NCBI GenBank assembly: GCA_020431825.1
Contig: JAGQHN010000039.1
Coordinates: 1 to 40,909 of the forward strand
Length of the DNA: 40,909 nucleotides
Reading direction: 5' to 3'
Origin: Trueperaceae bacterium
GTDB taxonomy: Bacteria > Deinococcota > Deinococci > Deinococcales > Trueperaceae
In this document: piece by piece, positions 16,904-25,006 of the stretch
Layout: every line of letters begins with the position of its first letter
Numbering within the stretch: position 1 is the first letter of the stretch
The notes under the pieces: generated by a model
What the model saw: only the letters and a program-made list of their open reading frames with translations
The model's database searches: none
What the model was told of the DNA's origin: nothing
Translations under genes and position numbers: made by a program

Positions 16904-18943
16904 ATGCGCCTTTTAAGCCTGGGGGCTTTAACTACCGACCCTGCCAATGATCATCTTGGTTCGCAGCCTCTGCTGCTGCTATGCTACGTGCTCCTGGAAA
17001 AAACACGTAGTAAAGCGGAATTAGCCCAGCTTTTCTGGGCTCATCTGGCAGATGAGGTTACACCGAAAGGGGAAAGGAAAGACCTGAAGAATCTTGGGGT
17101 ATGCCTTGCGCTGCTGAAACGAGAGCTAGGTATTTCTATAGATGACGAAACCCTAATGGATAGCTTTAGCTGCGACTCCCTCGAGCTCGAACAGGCCTTT
17201 CAGCATGGGGCATGGGAGCAGGTACTCGAGCTTTATAGGCGTGGCTATTTTTTAGCCGAGCTCGAGCATAAACCCCGACTCAACCTAAGCAGTGAGCTTT
17301 ATTCCTGGCTTATGAGCAGACGAGAGCGCATTGCTCAACAGGCCAGGGACGCCTGTTTAAATCTGATTGAACAGTCAGTTAAGGCAGGCAATTTCACCTC
17401 AGCTAATGAACTTATGCAGAACTACAGCAACAGCTTGCTAAAACTCAGTGATTTAGAAGAGCAGGAACCCGCACTTTTGGCACGGCTCTACCATTTGTTT
17501 CTAAGCCTAGGGCAAGCAGGTGCCAGCCAAGTACGTCAGGCCTTCGAGGGCTACTTAAATCATCTGCTAGCTGAAACTCTTCTTAGTCAAGAAGCACTGC
17601 ACGTTTTACTTGCCCTTTCCCTACAAGAAGACCTGAATCTGGTGGCCGTACAAAGATCCTTGAGTTTATCGCCCAAGCAAATGGCCACTTGCCGCGAAGA
17701 ACTCATCAGGGTCAAACTCTTAGGCGCTAACAGCCAGGTCTTAGCTAAAGACATTACCAACTATTATTTGGAGCAGCATCCTGGTCTGAAAACTTCTCTC
17801 CTTTTGGGCTTGCTTAATCATACTGCGGAAGATCAAGTCCTTTTTCTATTTCGCTCCATTTATCAGGCAACCCAAACCTTTGGCGGTATAGGCTACTGGT
17901 CTAAAGCACTCGCCGTTTATACATCACAGGCACAAAATCTTATTGCCCAGGATAAGTTTGAAGAAGCCTTTGCCTTATTAAGTGAATTTAAGCAGGCCGA
18001 AGAAATAAACCAGGGAGACCCCAGTCATCATGCCAGGTTCCTGCTCGCTTATTGTCTGGAGCGGCTAGGACGATACAAAGAAGGGCTCGAGGCCCTCGAA
18101 GGGGTAAGTGAAACAGATGACATCCGCAGTATAAGAGCTCTTTTTTTGTTGAAGGCCGGACAACTGCAAGAAGCCAAAGAACTGGCTTTAGCAGTCAGAG
18201 AAAAAGTCTTAAGCAGTCATCTCCAATCCTGGGCCAGAGCCATTGCTGCCAATGTCCTGGGGCAAATTGCCTATGAAGAAAATTTGCTGCACGATGCAGA
18301 GAGCTATTTTGATGAAGCTGCCGTGCAGTGGCAAGCGGCTCAAATGCCCAAAAGGGTCTTAGGTGCTCTCATGAACCGGGCCAATGTTTTTGAAAGTCTG
18401 GGGGAAAAAGAGCGGGCGCTCGAAACTTATAAACAGGTCATCAGTGCCAGTGGACCTTTTCCTGCACTTAAAATTCACTCTCTCCTGAATATGGGCTACT
18501 TATATGAACAGGAAGAAAAATGGCGGGAGGCATTTGAGTTTTATCAGGCAGCACATAAGCAATGTCAAAACATGAGTCAGATAACACCTGCGCTGGCCGC
18601 TCGAGTCCATAACAACTATGGCTACAGCTGCTGGCAAACTCAGCAAAGCTCTTTAGCGGTTGAGCATATAAATGAAGCCATTCGCCTGGCACTCGAGGCA
18701 GGTGAGCGCCTAACCTATGCCAAAGCCCTGGGTAATCTGGCGCTTATTTTTACCGATGTAGGCAAGATGGAAGCGTCCTGGCGACTGTTTCAAGAAATGG
18801 GAGCACAATACGAACTCGAGCAATACCGAACTCTTTTTGTTTCTGCTCTTGACGCCAAAGTGAAAGCAAGTGAAGCCACCTCTGATACCGAGGCTTTCAC
18901 CTTTTATGAACGCAAACGGCAGCTATTTTTGACACCTCACTAG
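16904..18943 (+). CDS. SARP-like winged-helix / TPR transcriptional regulator
   Basis: Seen: 679 residues. The N-terminal 110 or so look like the winged-helix of SARP/BTAD regulators (LLLLCYVLLEKTRSKAELAQLFW, LGVCLALLKRELG). A helical BTAD-like part follows. From about 330 to 640 there are TPR-type helical pairs (for example ALETYKQVISAS, AFEFYQAAHKQC, AVEHINEAIRLALEAG, ALGNLALIFTDVGKMEAS). No P-loop or NB-ARC domain lies between them, unlike the large actinobacterial relatives. Known: such ATPase-less SARP/TPR proteins are abundant in Deinococcus and Meiothermus, with few targets known. Inference: it regulates its divergent lipoprotein neighbour and/or the subtilisin-like gene 95 nt downstream on the same strand. 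Confidence 0.8.
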   Translation: MRLLSLGALTTDPANDHLGSQPLLLLCYVLLEKTRSKAELAQLFWAHLADEVTPKGERKDLKNLGVCLALLKRELGISIDDETLMDSFSCDSLELEQAFQHGAWEQVLELYRRGYFLAELEHKPRLNLSSELYSWLMSRRERIAQQARDACLNLIEQSVKAGNFTSANELMQNYSNSLLKLSDLEEQEPALLARLYHLFLSLGQAGASQVRQAFEGYLNHLLAETLLSQEALHVLLALSLQEDLNLVAVQRSLSLSPKQMATCREELIRVKLLGANSQVLAKDITNYYLEQHPGLKTSLLLGLLNHTAEDQVLFLFRSIYQATQTFGGIGYWSKALAVYTSQAQNLIAQDKFEEAFALLSEFKQAEEINQGDPSHHARFLLAYCLERLGRYKEGLEALEGVSETDDIRSIRALFLLKAGQLQEAKELALAVREKVLSSHLQSWARAIAANVLGQIAYEENLLHDAESYFDEAAVQWQAAQMPKRVLGALMNRANVFESLGEKERALETYKQVISASGPFPALKIHSLLNMGYLYEQEEKWREAFEFYQAAHKQCQNMSQITPALAARVHNNYGYSCWQTQQSSLAVEHINEAIRLALEAGERLTYAKALGNLALIFTDVGKMEASWRLFQEMGAQYELEQYRTLFVSALDAKVKASEATSDTEAFTFYERKRQLFLTPH

Positions 18944-19011
18944 GGACTCACTGGGAATTAGCTCTATACTTTTAGTGAAACTGAGCACCTGGCTAGACTG
19001 GGATAGCGACG

Positions 19012-19017
19012 TAATAT
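19012..19017 (+). promoter_or_regulatory. Candidate -10 box of the subtilisin-like gene
   Basis: TAATAT sits directly before an in-frame ATG at 19018 and 21 nt before the preferred ATG at 19039. Transcription starting about 6 nt after it would exclude the first ATG and leave a short leader carrying the AGGAA ribosome-binding site of the second. Confidence 0.4.
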
Positions 19018-19038
19018 ATGCATTTAGGAACAGCCACT

Positions 19039-20664
19039 ATGCTAAAAAGCTTCCTGATTTGTCTTTTTGTTTTTCTGACGTTAAGCGCTTGCACTCGAGT
19101 CAGCGAACGACCCAGCATTGAGGTGAGCGGTTCTTTTTATTGGAACGACATCATTACCCTGAGCTACGCCCAACCCTTTCAGGCAGGCATCTTTCCTGAT
19201 ATAAGCTTGAATGGCAAAGCTTTACCGAAATCTGCCATTCTGGCCAACAACGAAAACAGCATCAGTTTTCCTCTAGCAATTTTGGAAAAACCGCAACCCA
19301 AAACCTTAAGTGTCGAGCTTAGTTACGAAGGTAAAGCGCTAAAGCTAAGGCTGGGAAATCAAATAAGCAGCAAACTGATTTATAGCCCCAGAGGCATAGC
19401 TAATGCAGGGCGAATTAATGTGCTTTTGCGTTGCAATGCTTTTGAGGATTCAGTCAGTCAGCCTGATGTACCCGAGGGGCCCAGGCTACCTGAAGCAGCA
19501 GAAGGTTTTAGTATTATTGACTATTTTGGCAATGCAGGCTCGCTATATCATCCGGAACTAGGTCAAAGTCAGCACCCTGACCCCTGGTGCCTGATGGTAC
19601 TAGGCTTTTCAGCCGAATCAACCGAACAGGCAATCAAAAACCTGAAAAGCAAATTTAACCAGGCAGGGATTGAGATTGTGGCCCTTGCGCCTGACTACTA
19701 CATTTATGGCAATGACCCAGGGGGGCACTCCTTTGATACCGACTGTTCTCAGCAAGGTCGCTTAGCGCTCGAGGCCGCTAAGTCGCAGCAAATATCGGAG
19801 GACAATCTACGGTCCATTGTCGGCGCGGGAAGTAGTAGCTTGACGGGCAAAGGCATTACGGTTGCTCTTATTGATGGTGGCGTAGCCGAGCCTCAGAGTT
19901 TTCTAACTGCCAGTCCCGAGGCACATTTTTCAAGACGATTCACAGGAATAGACTACCTGAGCCCGGATCCCGGTGCTCTAAACATTGAAGATGATTTTGA
20001 TTGCAGCAATACCCCGTTTTTTGATGGCCACGGCTCGCTGGTTGCACGCATTGTCCATAAACTTGCACCAGATGCCAACCTTATAGCCCTGAAAGCCTGT
20101 AATAGCGATGGGCTTTGCAGCACCTCGAGCATTGCCAAAGCTTTGTTATACCTGCGAAACAACTATCAGGGTTTTCCTAAAGTAGACATTATCAATATGA
20201 GTTTCGGTGGCCCCCTCGAGTCAAACCCAGTTTTTGAGTATCTGCTTAAGGACTTAATCAGTGATAAAAACATCTTGTTCGTAGCTTCAAGCGGCAATAA
20301 TCCTGATGATAGCGCCCATTATCCGGCCCAGTATCAGACACTTTTTTCCAATGTTGTAGCAACAGCCGCCCTCAAACAAGCTAAGACAGATAGTCCTTGG
20401 CAACTGGCCTCCTTTAACACAAAAATGGTGCTTTTTTCAAAATTAGATGGCTTACCCATAGGCGCGCCCGGGGTTGCTATCAAACTGGAGGGTTTGGGTA
20501 GTCCATCAGGCATTACAGGCACGTCTTTTGCTGCCCCCGTTTTAACGGGAGTTGCCGCTTTAGCCCTGGAGCAAAACCGAGACTTTCAAGGGCAACTTCT
20601 TCTTAAGCGGCTCGAGGCGGCAGCTCAACCTTTAGCAGAAGCCAGGCTTATTCAACTTCCTTAG
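19039..20664 (+). CDS. Subtilisin-like (S8) serine protease lipoprotein
   Basis: Seen: 541 residues. The signal peptide ends in the lipobox LSAC (lipid on Cys18). A propeptide-like region of about 250 residues has no recognised fold. The S8 domain carries Asp279 in VALIDGG, His331 in DGHGSLVARIV, Asn420 in ASSGNN and Ser496 in GTSFAAP, so the full triad and oxyanion residue are kept. ATG 19039 is preferred because AGGAA lies 8 nt upstream and it begins the signal peptide; the frame opens earlier at 19018. Paired cysteines (321/184/236/354/360 region) may form disulfides. Inference: it is an exported, membrane-tethered protease whose expression is tied to the SARP-like regulator just upstream. 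Confidence 0.9.
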   Translation: MLKSFLICLFVFLTLSACTRVSERPSIEVSGSFYWNDIITLSYAQPFQAGIFPDISLNGKALPKSAILANNENSISFPLAILEKPQPKTLSVELSYEGKALKLRLGNQISSKLIYSPRGIANAGRINVLLRCNAFEDSVSQPDVPEGPRLPEAAEGFSIIDYFGNAGSLYHPELGQSQHPDPWCLMVLGFSAESTEQAIKNLKSKFNQAGIEIVALAPDYYIYGNDPGGHSFDTDCSQQGRLALEAAKSQQISEDNLRSIVGAGSSSLTGKGITVALIDGGVAEPQSFLTASPEAHFSRRFTGIDYLSPDPGALNIEDDFDCSNTPFFDGHGSLVARIVHKLAPDANLIALKACNSDGLCSTSSIAKALLYLRNNYQGFPKVDIINMSFGGPLESNPVFEYLLKDLISDKNILFVASSGNNPDDSAHYPAQYQTLFSNVVATAALKQAKTDSPWQLASFNTKMVLFSKLDGLPIGAPGVAIKLEGLGSPSGITGTSFAAPVLTGVAALALEQNRDFQGQLLLKRLEAAAQPLAEARLIQLP

Positions 20665-20676
20665 GAGAAATAAGCG

Positions 20677-20694
20677 AAGCCCGCTTGCGCGGGC
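20677..20694. terminator. GC-rich hairpin between convergent protease and CHRD genes
   Basis: GCCCGC and GCGGGC pair with a TTGC loop. It lies between two convergent stops (20664 and 20726) and could serve both. T-runs on either side are weak. The same 18-nt core AAGCCCGCTTGCGCGGGC occurs at 14652-14669. Confidence 0.65.
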
Positions 20695-20725
20695 CTCTGG
20701 GAGAGGATATAAGAACAAATCAATT

Positions 20726-21937
20726 TTAGTTTGTTAGCTCGAGCGTAGCGACAACCATTTCGTCATTCAGCATGACAGGCACGTCACCGCCATCAGGAAA
20801 TTCATAAACCATATTAGCATTTGCATCTATATGCAGCATAGGCAAAACGTTTTTGCTGGTCATATCATAGCCGTTTTCAGAAAGCAGCATGGGGTCGAGC
20901 TCTACCATTACATTTTCATGGGTACCAGCCGTCAGATAAACCACACCGAGGGGTGGAGTTAAAACCAGTTCGTCATTCATATCATAGGCATGAACCACCA
21001 CAAACCCATCTTGAGCCAGCGTTACTGAGTCCAGCCTAATACTGCTGCCCATTTGTGGGCTAACCATAAGGGCCGGGGTCATATCCATCATGCCCATCAT
21101 CATGTCATGAGGTAAAAGTTGCACACGAATCTCGCCACCTTTATTCATTTCACTATGAACATTAACGTACAGGTGGCCTGCTTTAAAAGCATTGACTTGT
21201 TCTTCACTTAAACTGAAGTCACCACTAAAAATACCACTCATACCATCAGCAGCTACCGTTACGCTAAGAGGAAAAACCACGTCACCATTTTCACCAGCGG
21301 CGGCCATATGTAAGTGGGCTCCGGTAAAAGGACTACTTAAACCAGAAAAATCACCGCTGATGCTGAGGCTCGAGCCCATCAGGGTAACAGTAGCTGAACC
21401 CATAGCGTCACCCATAACGGCAGGAACTTCCTGAGAACCGCTCAGCATGACTTCAAATTGACCTTCGCCAATCACAGCTTCCATGCTCATCATGTCAGAA
21501 CTGTCATTCATACTGTCCATACCACCAACGGTTAGAGCAAGATCAGCCACAACCATGGCATCATTAACCATAACGGGCACGTCACCACCTTCAGGAAATT
21601 CGTAGGTCTGATTCATATTGGCATCTACATGCAGCATCGGCAAGACATTTTTGGTGGTCATGTCATAGCCGTACTCTGCTAACAGCATAGGATCAAGAGT
21701 GACCACGACATTTTCATGCATGCCAGCGGTCAGGTAAGTCACCCCTAAAGGCGGGGTCAGTACCAGTTCGTCATTCATATCGTAGGCGTGAACCACCACA
21801 AAGCCATCTTGCTCGAGGGTAATTGCATCAATGCTGATATCGCTACCCATAAGCTCCTGGGGCGATACGCTTAGGGAGGGCTGGGCAAAACTTAGGCCCA
21901 AAAGCATCACGATAAGTAAACTTAAATATCTTTTCAT
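20726..21937 (-). CDS. Secreted DUF7282-CHRD-DUF7282 protein
   Basis: Seen: 403 residues from ATG 21937, which has AGGAG 7 nt upstream and begins a signal peptide cut after about LSFA. The frame opens further up at 22006, but that part is not signal-like. Two near-identical domains at 34-136 and 300-402 share long runs (QDGFVVVHAYDMNDELVLTP, KNVLPMLH) and fit the DUF7282 pattern. Between them a CHRD domain (about 160-277) has GSQEVPAV, GAHLHMA and GHLYVNVHS. Linkers are Met/Asp/Ser-rich. Known: CHRD occurs in chordin and in many bacterial secreted proteins of unclear function. Inference: a cell-surface protein controlled by the ECF sigma factor upstream on the same strand. Confidence 0.85.
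   Translation of the reverse strand: MKRYLSLLIVMLLGLSFAQPSLSVSPQELMGSDISIDAITLEQDGFVVVHAYDMNDELVLTPPLGVTYLTAGMHENVVVTLDPMLLAEYGYDMTTKNVLPMLHVDANMNQTYEFPEGGDVPVMVNDAMVVADLALTVGGMDSMNDSSDMMSMEAVIGEGQFEVMLSGSQEVPAVMGDAMGSATVTLMGSSLSISGDFSGLSSPFTGAHLHMAAAGENGDVVFPLSVTVAADGMSGIFSGDFSLSEEQVNAFKAGHLYVNVHSEMNKGGEIRVQLLPHDMMMGMMDMTPALMVSPQMGSSIRLDSVTLAQDGFVVVHAYDMNDELVLTPPLGVVYLTAGTHENVMVELDPMLLSENGYDMTSKNVLPMLHIDANANMVYEFPDGGDVPVMLNDEMVVATLELTN
20732..21040 (-). repeat. Second copy of an intragenic domain duplication (DUF7282)
   Basis: This segment encodes residues 300-402 and matches the first copy at 21530-21838 almost residue for residue (offset 266 residues), with long identical peptides. It shows a recent domain duplication within the gene. 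Confidence 0.75.
21530..21838 (-). repeat. First copy of an intragenic domain duplication (DUF7282)
   Basis: Encodes residues 34-136 of the secreted CHRD protein; the partner copy is at 20732-21040. The protein-level match is clearly closer than expected for old tandem domains. Confidence 0.75.
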
Positions 21938-22218
21938 TTCTTTCTCCTTTTGAAAGTGTAGGTAGACAGGGATTAACCTGTTTTTGCCTTCAAAGGGTAG
22001 ATACACAGCTGATCAAAAGTTGGACGTTTATTGCACTTCCAACAAAGTTTGCACCGTTTGCTGAGCTCCTTGGTTTCAACTCGCGATAGCATTCTCGTTA
22101 CGCTCGGATTAGCTCTCAATAAGTATTGGTGGTGCAATACTTATTGGAAAGGCTATAAGCATTATTTAAGCTGCGTAATGAGCTTAGAACCTGGGCTTTC
22201 TTGCACACTTCGGTGAGT
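21938..22218. other. Gene-free stretch upstream of the CHRD gene
   Basis: No supported coding region; a 61-codon frame rightwards has no recognisable product or ribosome-binding site. It holds the CHRD gene's leader and promoter region, the 10-mer GTAGATACAC (21997-22006) that recurs before the sigma gene, and a perfect 12-bp hairpin at 22116-22145. Confidence 0.5.
22116..22145. repeat. Perfect 12-bp hairpin or operator-like inverted repeat
   Basis: CAATAAGTATTG and CAATACTTATTG are exact complements around a 6-nt GTGGTG loop. No T-run follows in either direction, so it is not a standard terminator. It could be a regulator-binding site or a structured RNA. Confidence 0.6.
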
Positions 22219-22249
22219 ATAAAAAAAGCGGACGTGGTGAGCGTCCGCT
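22219..22249 (-). terminator. Intrinsic terminator after the anti-sigma factor gene
   Basis: Read leftward, AGCGGACG pairs with CGTCCGCT, followed by seven T residues (A-run at 22221-22227 on the given strand). It separates the sigma/anti-sigma pair from the CHRD gene, which therefore needs its own promoter. Confidence 0.9.
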
Positions 22250-22279
22250 AAGATAACGGTATTAGGATGATATTGACGG

Positions 22280-23011
22280 TTAGCTTAAAGGCACTGCCAG
22301 AATTGGATTACTGGTTGGTTGAGGACTACCACCAGCCGGTTCAATCGTAATGCCAAAAATACTATCACTGCCCAGGGGCTCAGCAATATCAAAAACACGG
22401 CTCGAGCTTATACCAAGGGAAATCGGCGTACCATCTGCAATCTCCCAGGCCTGATAAACCTGCCCGGCAGGGGGGTCCTCATTGAGAACCAAAAAGACCC
22501 TGTTATTGGCCCGTTTTGCCAGCGTGCCAAGTTCACCGTTATCGCTTTGCACAGGCTCACACACCGTACCTTGCTCAGCACAAACTTGGGTTAGCTGTCT
22601 GCTGATTGGGTCAACTCTGGGACGAAAACCAATATAGGCAAGAATGGCAAGGGCGGCAGCGAGGGCAAAACCTAACCAGACACGGCGAGCACCTGTCGCT
22701 TGCTCTTTTACGGTTTCATCCGCTTCGGCTTTTGGCACACTCTCTGGTCCGATAGGCTCGAGTTTAATAACCTTGCCAGCGCCCGCATTTTCATTACGAA
22801 TGCGCTCGAGTAAACTTGCCTCTGCATTAGCAGGTAAAGCCTCAGGTTCCTGACTTAGCGCTACTTCTGCCATCACTTCAAACATATCGCGTACATAGGC
22901 GGCATCGGTCGGATGATCGTTTAAGTAAATCTCTATTTCTCTTTCCTCCTCGGGCGTGAGGCTACCCATGACGTATTCAAGTAGTTTGTCTTGCAAGATT
23001 TCGTTATCCAT
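22280..23011 (-). CDS. RskA-type anti-sigma factor
   Basis: Seen: 243 residues from ATG 23011, with AAAGGAGG 8 nt upstream; a GTG 9 nt earlier is a worse start. The N-terminal zinc-less anti-sigma domain (MGSLTPEEEREIEIYLNDHP) is followed by an acidic linker, one transmembrane helix (about 112-128, LGFALAAALAILAYIGF) and an external RskA domain (RVFLVLNEDPPAGQVYQAWE, FGITIEPAGGSPQPT). Known: RskA binds its ECF sigma factor at the membrane and releases it after regulated proteolysis. The gene overlaps the sigma gene by 8 nt, so the two are co-translated. It is not a ChrR-type anti-sigma, since no HxxxCxxC is present. Confidence 0.88.
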   Translation of the reverse strand: MDNEILQDKLLEYVMGSLTPEEEREIEIYLNDHPTDAAYVRDMFEVMAEVALSQEPEALPANAEASLLERIRNENAGAGKVIKLEPIGPESVPKAEADETVKEQATGARRVWLGFALAAALAILAYIGFRPRVDPISRQLTQVCAEQGTVCEPVQSDNGELGTLAKRANNRVFLVLNEDPPAGQVYQAWEIADGTPISLGISSSRVFDIAEPLGSDSIFGITIEPAGGSPQPTSNPILAVPLS

Positions 23012-23540
23012 CAGCCTCACCTCCTTTCAGAGTTTCTTTGAGTTTGTTTAAGGCTCCTCGCAACTTAGATTTTATGGTACCAAGCGGTCTTCCAGTTACT
23101 TCGGCTACCTGTCCATGGGAATAGCCTTGAAAAAAGGCCAGATTAATAAGCTCTTTTTCTTCACTATCAAGGTTCTCGAGTGCCTCTTCAACATAGATGC
23201 GTTCAACATGATCGGGTTGCCTTTCGGGGGCATCCCAATTTTCAAGCGGCATCGTATCAAGATTTGTCCCTCTAATGCGGTTAATCGCCAAACGGTGGCA
23301 AATGGTCACCAGCCAGGTTTTAGTGCTGGCCTTCTTATCATCAAAACGTGCAGCATACTCCCAGGCATTGACAAAGGCATCCTGGACACATTGCTGCACT
23401 TCATCAGGGTCTTTAAGCATGCGTCTGGCTACTGCCGCCAGATAGGGAGCGTAGCGCCGGTGCAACTCAACAAGTGCGTCTTCCTGACGTGCACTCATGT
23501 GCATAACGAGTTCGGCATCTGACATCACCTCCATCGTCAT
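23004..23540 (-). CDS. ECF RNA polymerase sigma factor (SigK-like)
   Basis: Seen: 178 residues. Region 2 is at about 10-70 (ALVELHRRYAPYLAAVARRML, VQDAFVNAWEYAARFD), and region 4 at about 120-172 (LINLAFFQGYSHGQVAEVTG, GTIKSKLRGALNKLKE). Known: group-4 sigma factors direct RNA polymerase to stress promoters. Paired with an RskA-type anti-sigma, it resembles SigK-RskA, which in mycobacteria controls secreted surface proteins. Inference: its target may be the secreted CHRD protein downstream. The start is not certain: three ATG codons lie within the first six codons, and GGGAG precedes the first by 9-11 nt. Confidence 0.9.
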   Translation of the reverse strand: MTMEVMSDAELVMHMSARQEDALVELHRRYAPYLAAVARRMLKDPDEVQQCVQDAFVNAWEYAARFDDKKASTKTWLVTICHRLAINRIRGTNLDTMPLENWDAPERQPDHVERIYVEEALENLDSEEKELINLAFFQGYSHGQVAEVTGRPLGTIKSKLRGALNKLKETLKGGEADG

Positions 23541-23691
23541 GTAGATACACTCCCTTTCCTGAATTTAGATGTATGAGACTTTATACTCAAGGCTAACTCC
23601 AAACTTTTTTTTAACACCATAGGCTGGCCTTTGTTTCTTATTGTCAGTTTACCCCAAGTTTTTTAATGTACGATTTCTACATTAGGAGAGA

Positions 23692-24828
23692 ATGTCAGTT
23701 TTAACGTTTTTTGCCCATGCCAAGTACCGTCGTCTGTTGCTCACCGGTTTTTCCGCCTTTATTTTGGTTGGGGCTGTTCAGGCGATGTATGGTCCTAGCT
23801 TTGCTTCCTTTCAGGAGCGCTTTGGCTTAAGCACCAGCACTGTTGGCCTTTTGGTCAGCCTGCATTTTATTGGCTCACTCATTAGCATTTTGTCCAGTGG
23901 CTTTGTTGTCTTAAAACTGGGTTACCGCACAACCTTATCATTTGCTATAGCCCTCATGGCACTGGGGTCTTTGGGTCTGGCGCTTAGCCCTACCTGGCTC
24001 TTAAGCCTGGGCGCCACGTTTTTCATAGGGCTTGGCTTTGGGTTTATAGATGCTGGTATGAATATGCTTTTTGCGCGTAGTTTCGAGGAACAGAGCGCTC
24101 CGGCGCTTAATTTACTCAACGCTATGTTTGGCGTAGGAGCCGTACTTGGGCCACTCCTGGTAGCGCTGTTTTTACCTCGAGTCCCTCTTGCCTTTTTAAG
24201 TTACACAGTTATTGCAGTCATCGTCTTTTTCTTTGCTCTGGGTCTTCCTAATCCTGAAACACGCATCACCGAAAACACATCTGTTCAGATACCCTGGGGT
24301 AAATTTATTGGTTTTTTACTCATCTTCTTTTTTTACGTTATGTCAGAAATCGGCGCAGCCAGTTGGGAAGCAACTCATCTGGCGCCTTACTACGGTGAAG
24401 CTCGAGGTGCGCTTTATACCTCGCTATACTGGGCAGCTCTAACGGTTGGGCGCTTTGTCGCTACCCCCATTAGTTCCTTTGTTAAGGCACCAACTCTGGT
24501 TTTACTCTCAACCTTTTTGGCGCTTATTGGCGCTCTAGCCGCTCACAACGTGGCGCTAGCACCCTTTGCCTATATGTTTATCGGTTTTGCCTTTGCCCCC
24601 TTTTTCCCTACCGGACTCGCCTGGTTAGGGCAAGTTTTTCCCAAACGCATAGAGCAGCTCACCCCTATTGTGATGGCAACCGCCAATATAGGTGCGGTCA
24701 TCTCCTCGCCGGTCATTGGCTGGTTAATAGATAGAAGCTCGAGTGACGCAGTTCCTACCATTATGTCGGGGGCGGCAATCATTTTACTGAGCATTACAAC
24801 CCTTCTCTGGCTACGCACTAGAACCTGA
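23692..24828 (+). CDS. MFS permease
   Basis: Seen: 378 residues with about 12 hydrophobic helices and MFS loop signatures such as GYRTTLSFA after helix 2 and GFGFIDAGMNMLFAR. The GxIDAGxN motif is seen in the FucP/NarK-related sugar and small-solute subfamily; the substrate is not inferable. The ATG has AGGAGA 3 nt upstream, and the box TACATT (23678-23683) ends 8 nt before it, so a very short or absent leader is likely. Divergent from the sigma factor gene, convergent with the flavin reductase. Confidence 0.88.
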   Translation: MSVLTFFAHAKYRRLLLTGFSAFILVGAVQAMYGPSFASFQERFGLSTSTVGLLVSLHFIGSLISILSSGFVVLKLGYRTTLSFAIALMALGSLGLALSPTWLLSLGATFFIGLGFGFIDAGMNMLFARSFEEQSAPALNLLNAMFGVGAVLGPLLVALFLPRVPLAFLSYTVIAVIVFFFALGLPNPETRITENTSVQIPWGKFIGFLLIFFFYVMSEIGAASWEATHLAPYYGEARGALYTSLYWAALTVGRFVATPISSFVKAPTLVLLSTFLALIGALAAHNVALAPFAYMFIGFAFAPFFPTGLAWLGQVFPKRIEQLTPIVMATANIGAVISSPVIGWLIDRSSSDAVPTIMSGAAIILLSITTLLWLRTRT

Positions 24829-24895
24829 ATCTGAACAGGGGTCAAAAGTAAAAGAACCTTGCCTAGCGCTTTGCGGGTAAGTTTTCAACAAAAAA

Positions 24896-24952
24896 GAACC
24901 TTGTCAAAATCACCGCAGGGGGGGCAGCGGGTGCGAGATTCGGACAAGGTTC
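24896..24952 (-). terminator. Long-stem terminator for the flavin reductase gene
   Basis: Read leftward, GAACCTTGTC and GACAAGGTTC pair perfectly over 10 bp, followed by TTTTTTG (24889-24895). The 37-nt loop is C-rich and contains a second internal pairing (CACCGC with GCGGGTG, one bulge). The 12-mer AAAAGAACCTTG is repeated at 24850-24861 and 24892-24903. Confidence 0.75.
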
Positions 24953-24964
24953 CAATTCTAGTCT

Positions 24965-24988
24965 AAAGCAGCTACAAAGCGGCTTTTT
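24965..24988 (+). terminator. Weak terminator for the MFS gene
   Basis: AAAGC and GCTTT, with two more inner pairs, form a short stem followed by TTTTT (24984-24988). It is the only terminator-like signal on this strand after the MFS stop besides the long-stem hairpin. Confidence 0.4.
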
Positions 24989-25006
24989 CCACTTTGCTTA
25001 CAGAGT

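Noticed and set aside
16904..20664. A known antiphage defence system (TPR regulator plus protease)
   Set aside because: The protease is a secreted lipoprotein and the regulator is a SARP-like type, neither of which fits known TPR-protease or caspase-like defence pairs.
22031..22216. A 61-codon ORF
   Set aside because: It has no ribosome-binding site or recognisable motif, runs through a perfect hairpin, and its composition is not protein-like.
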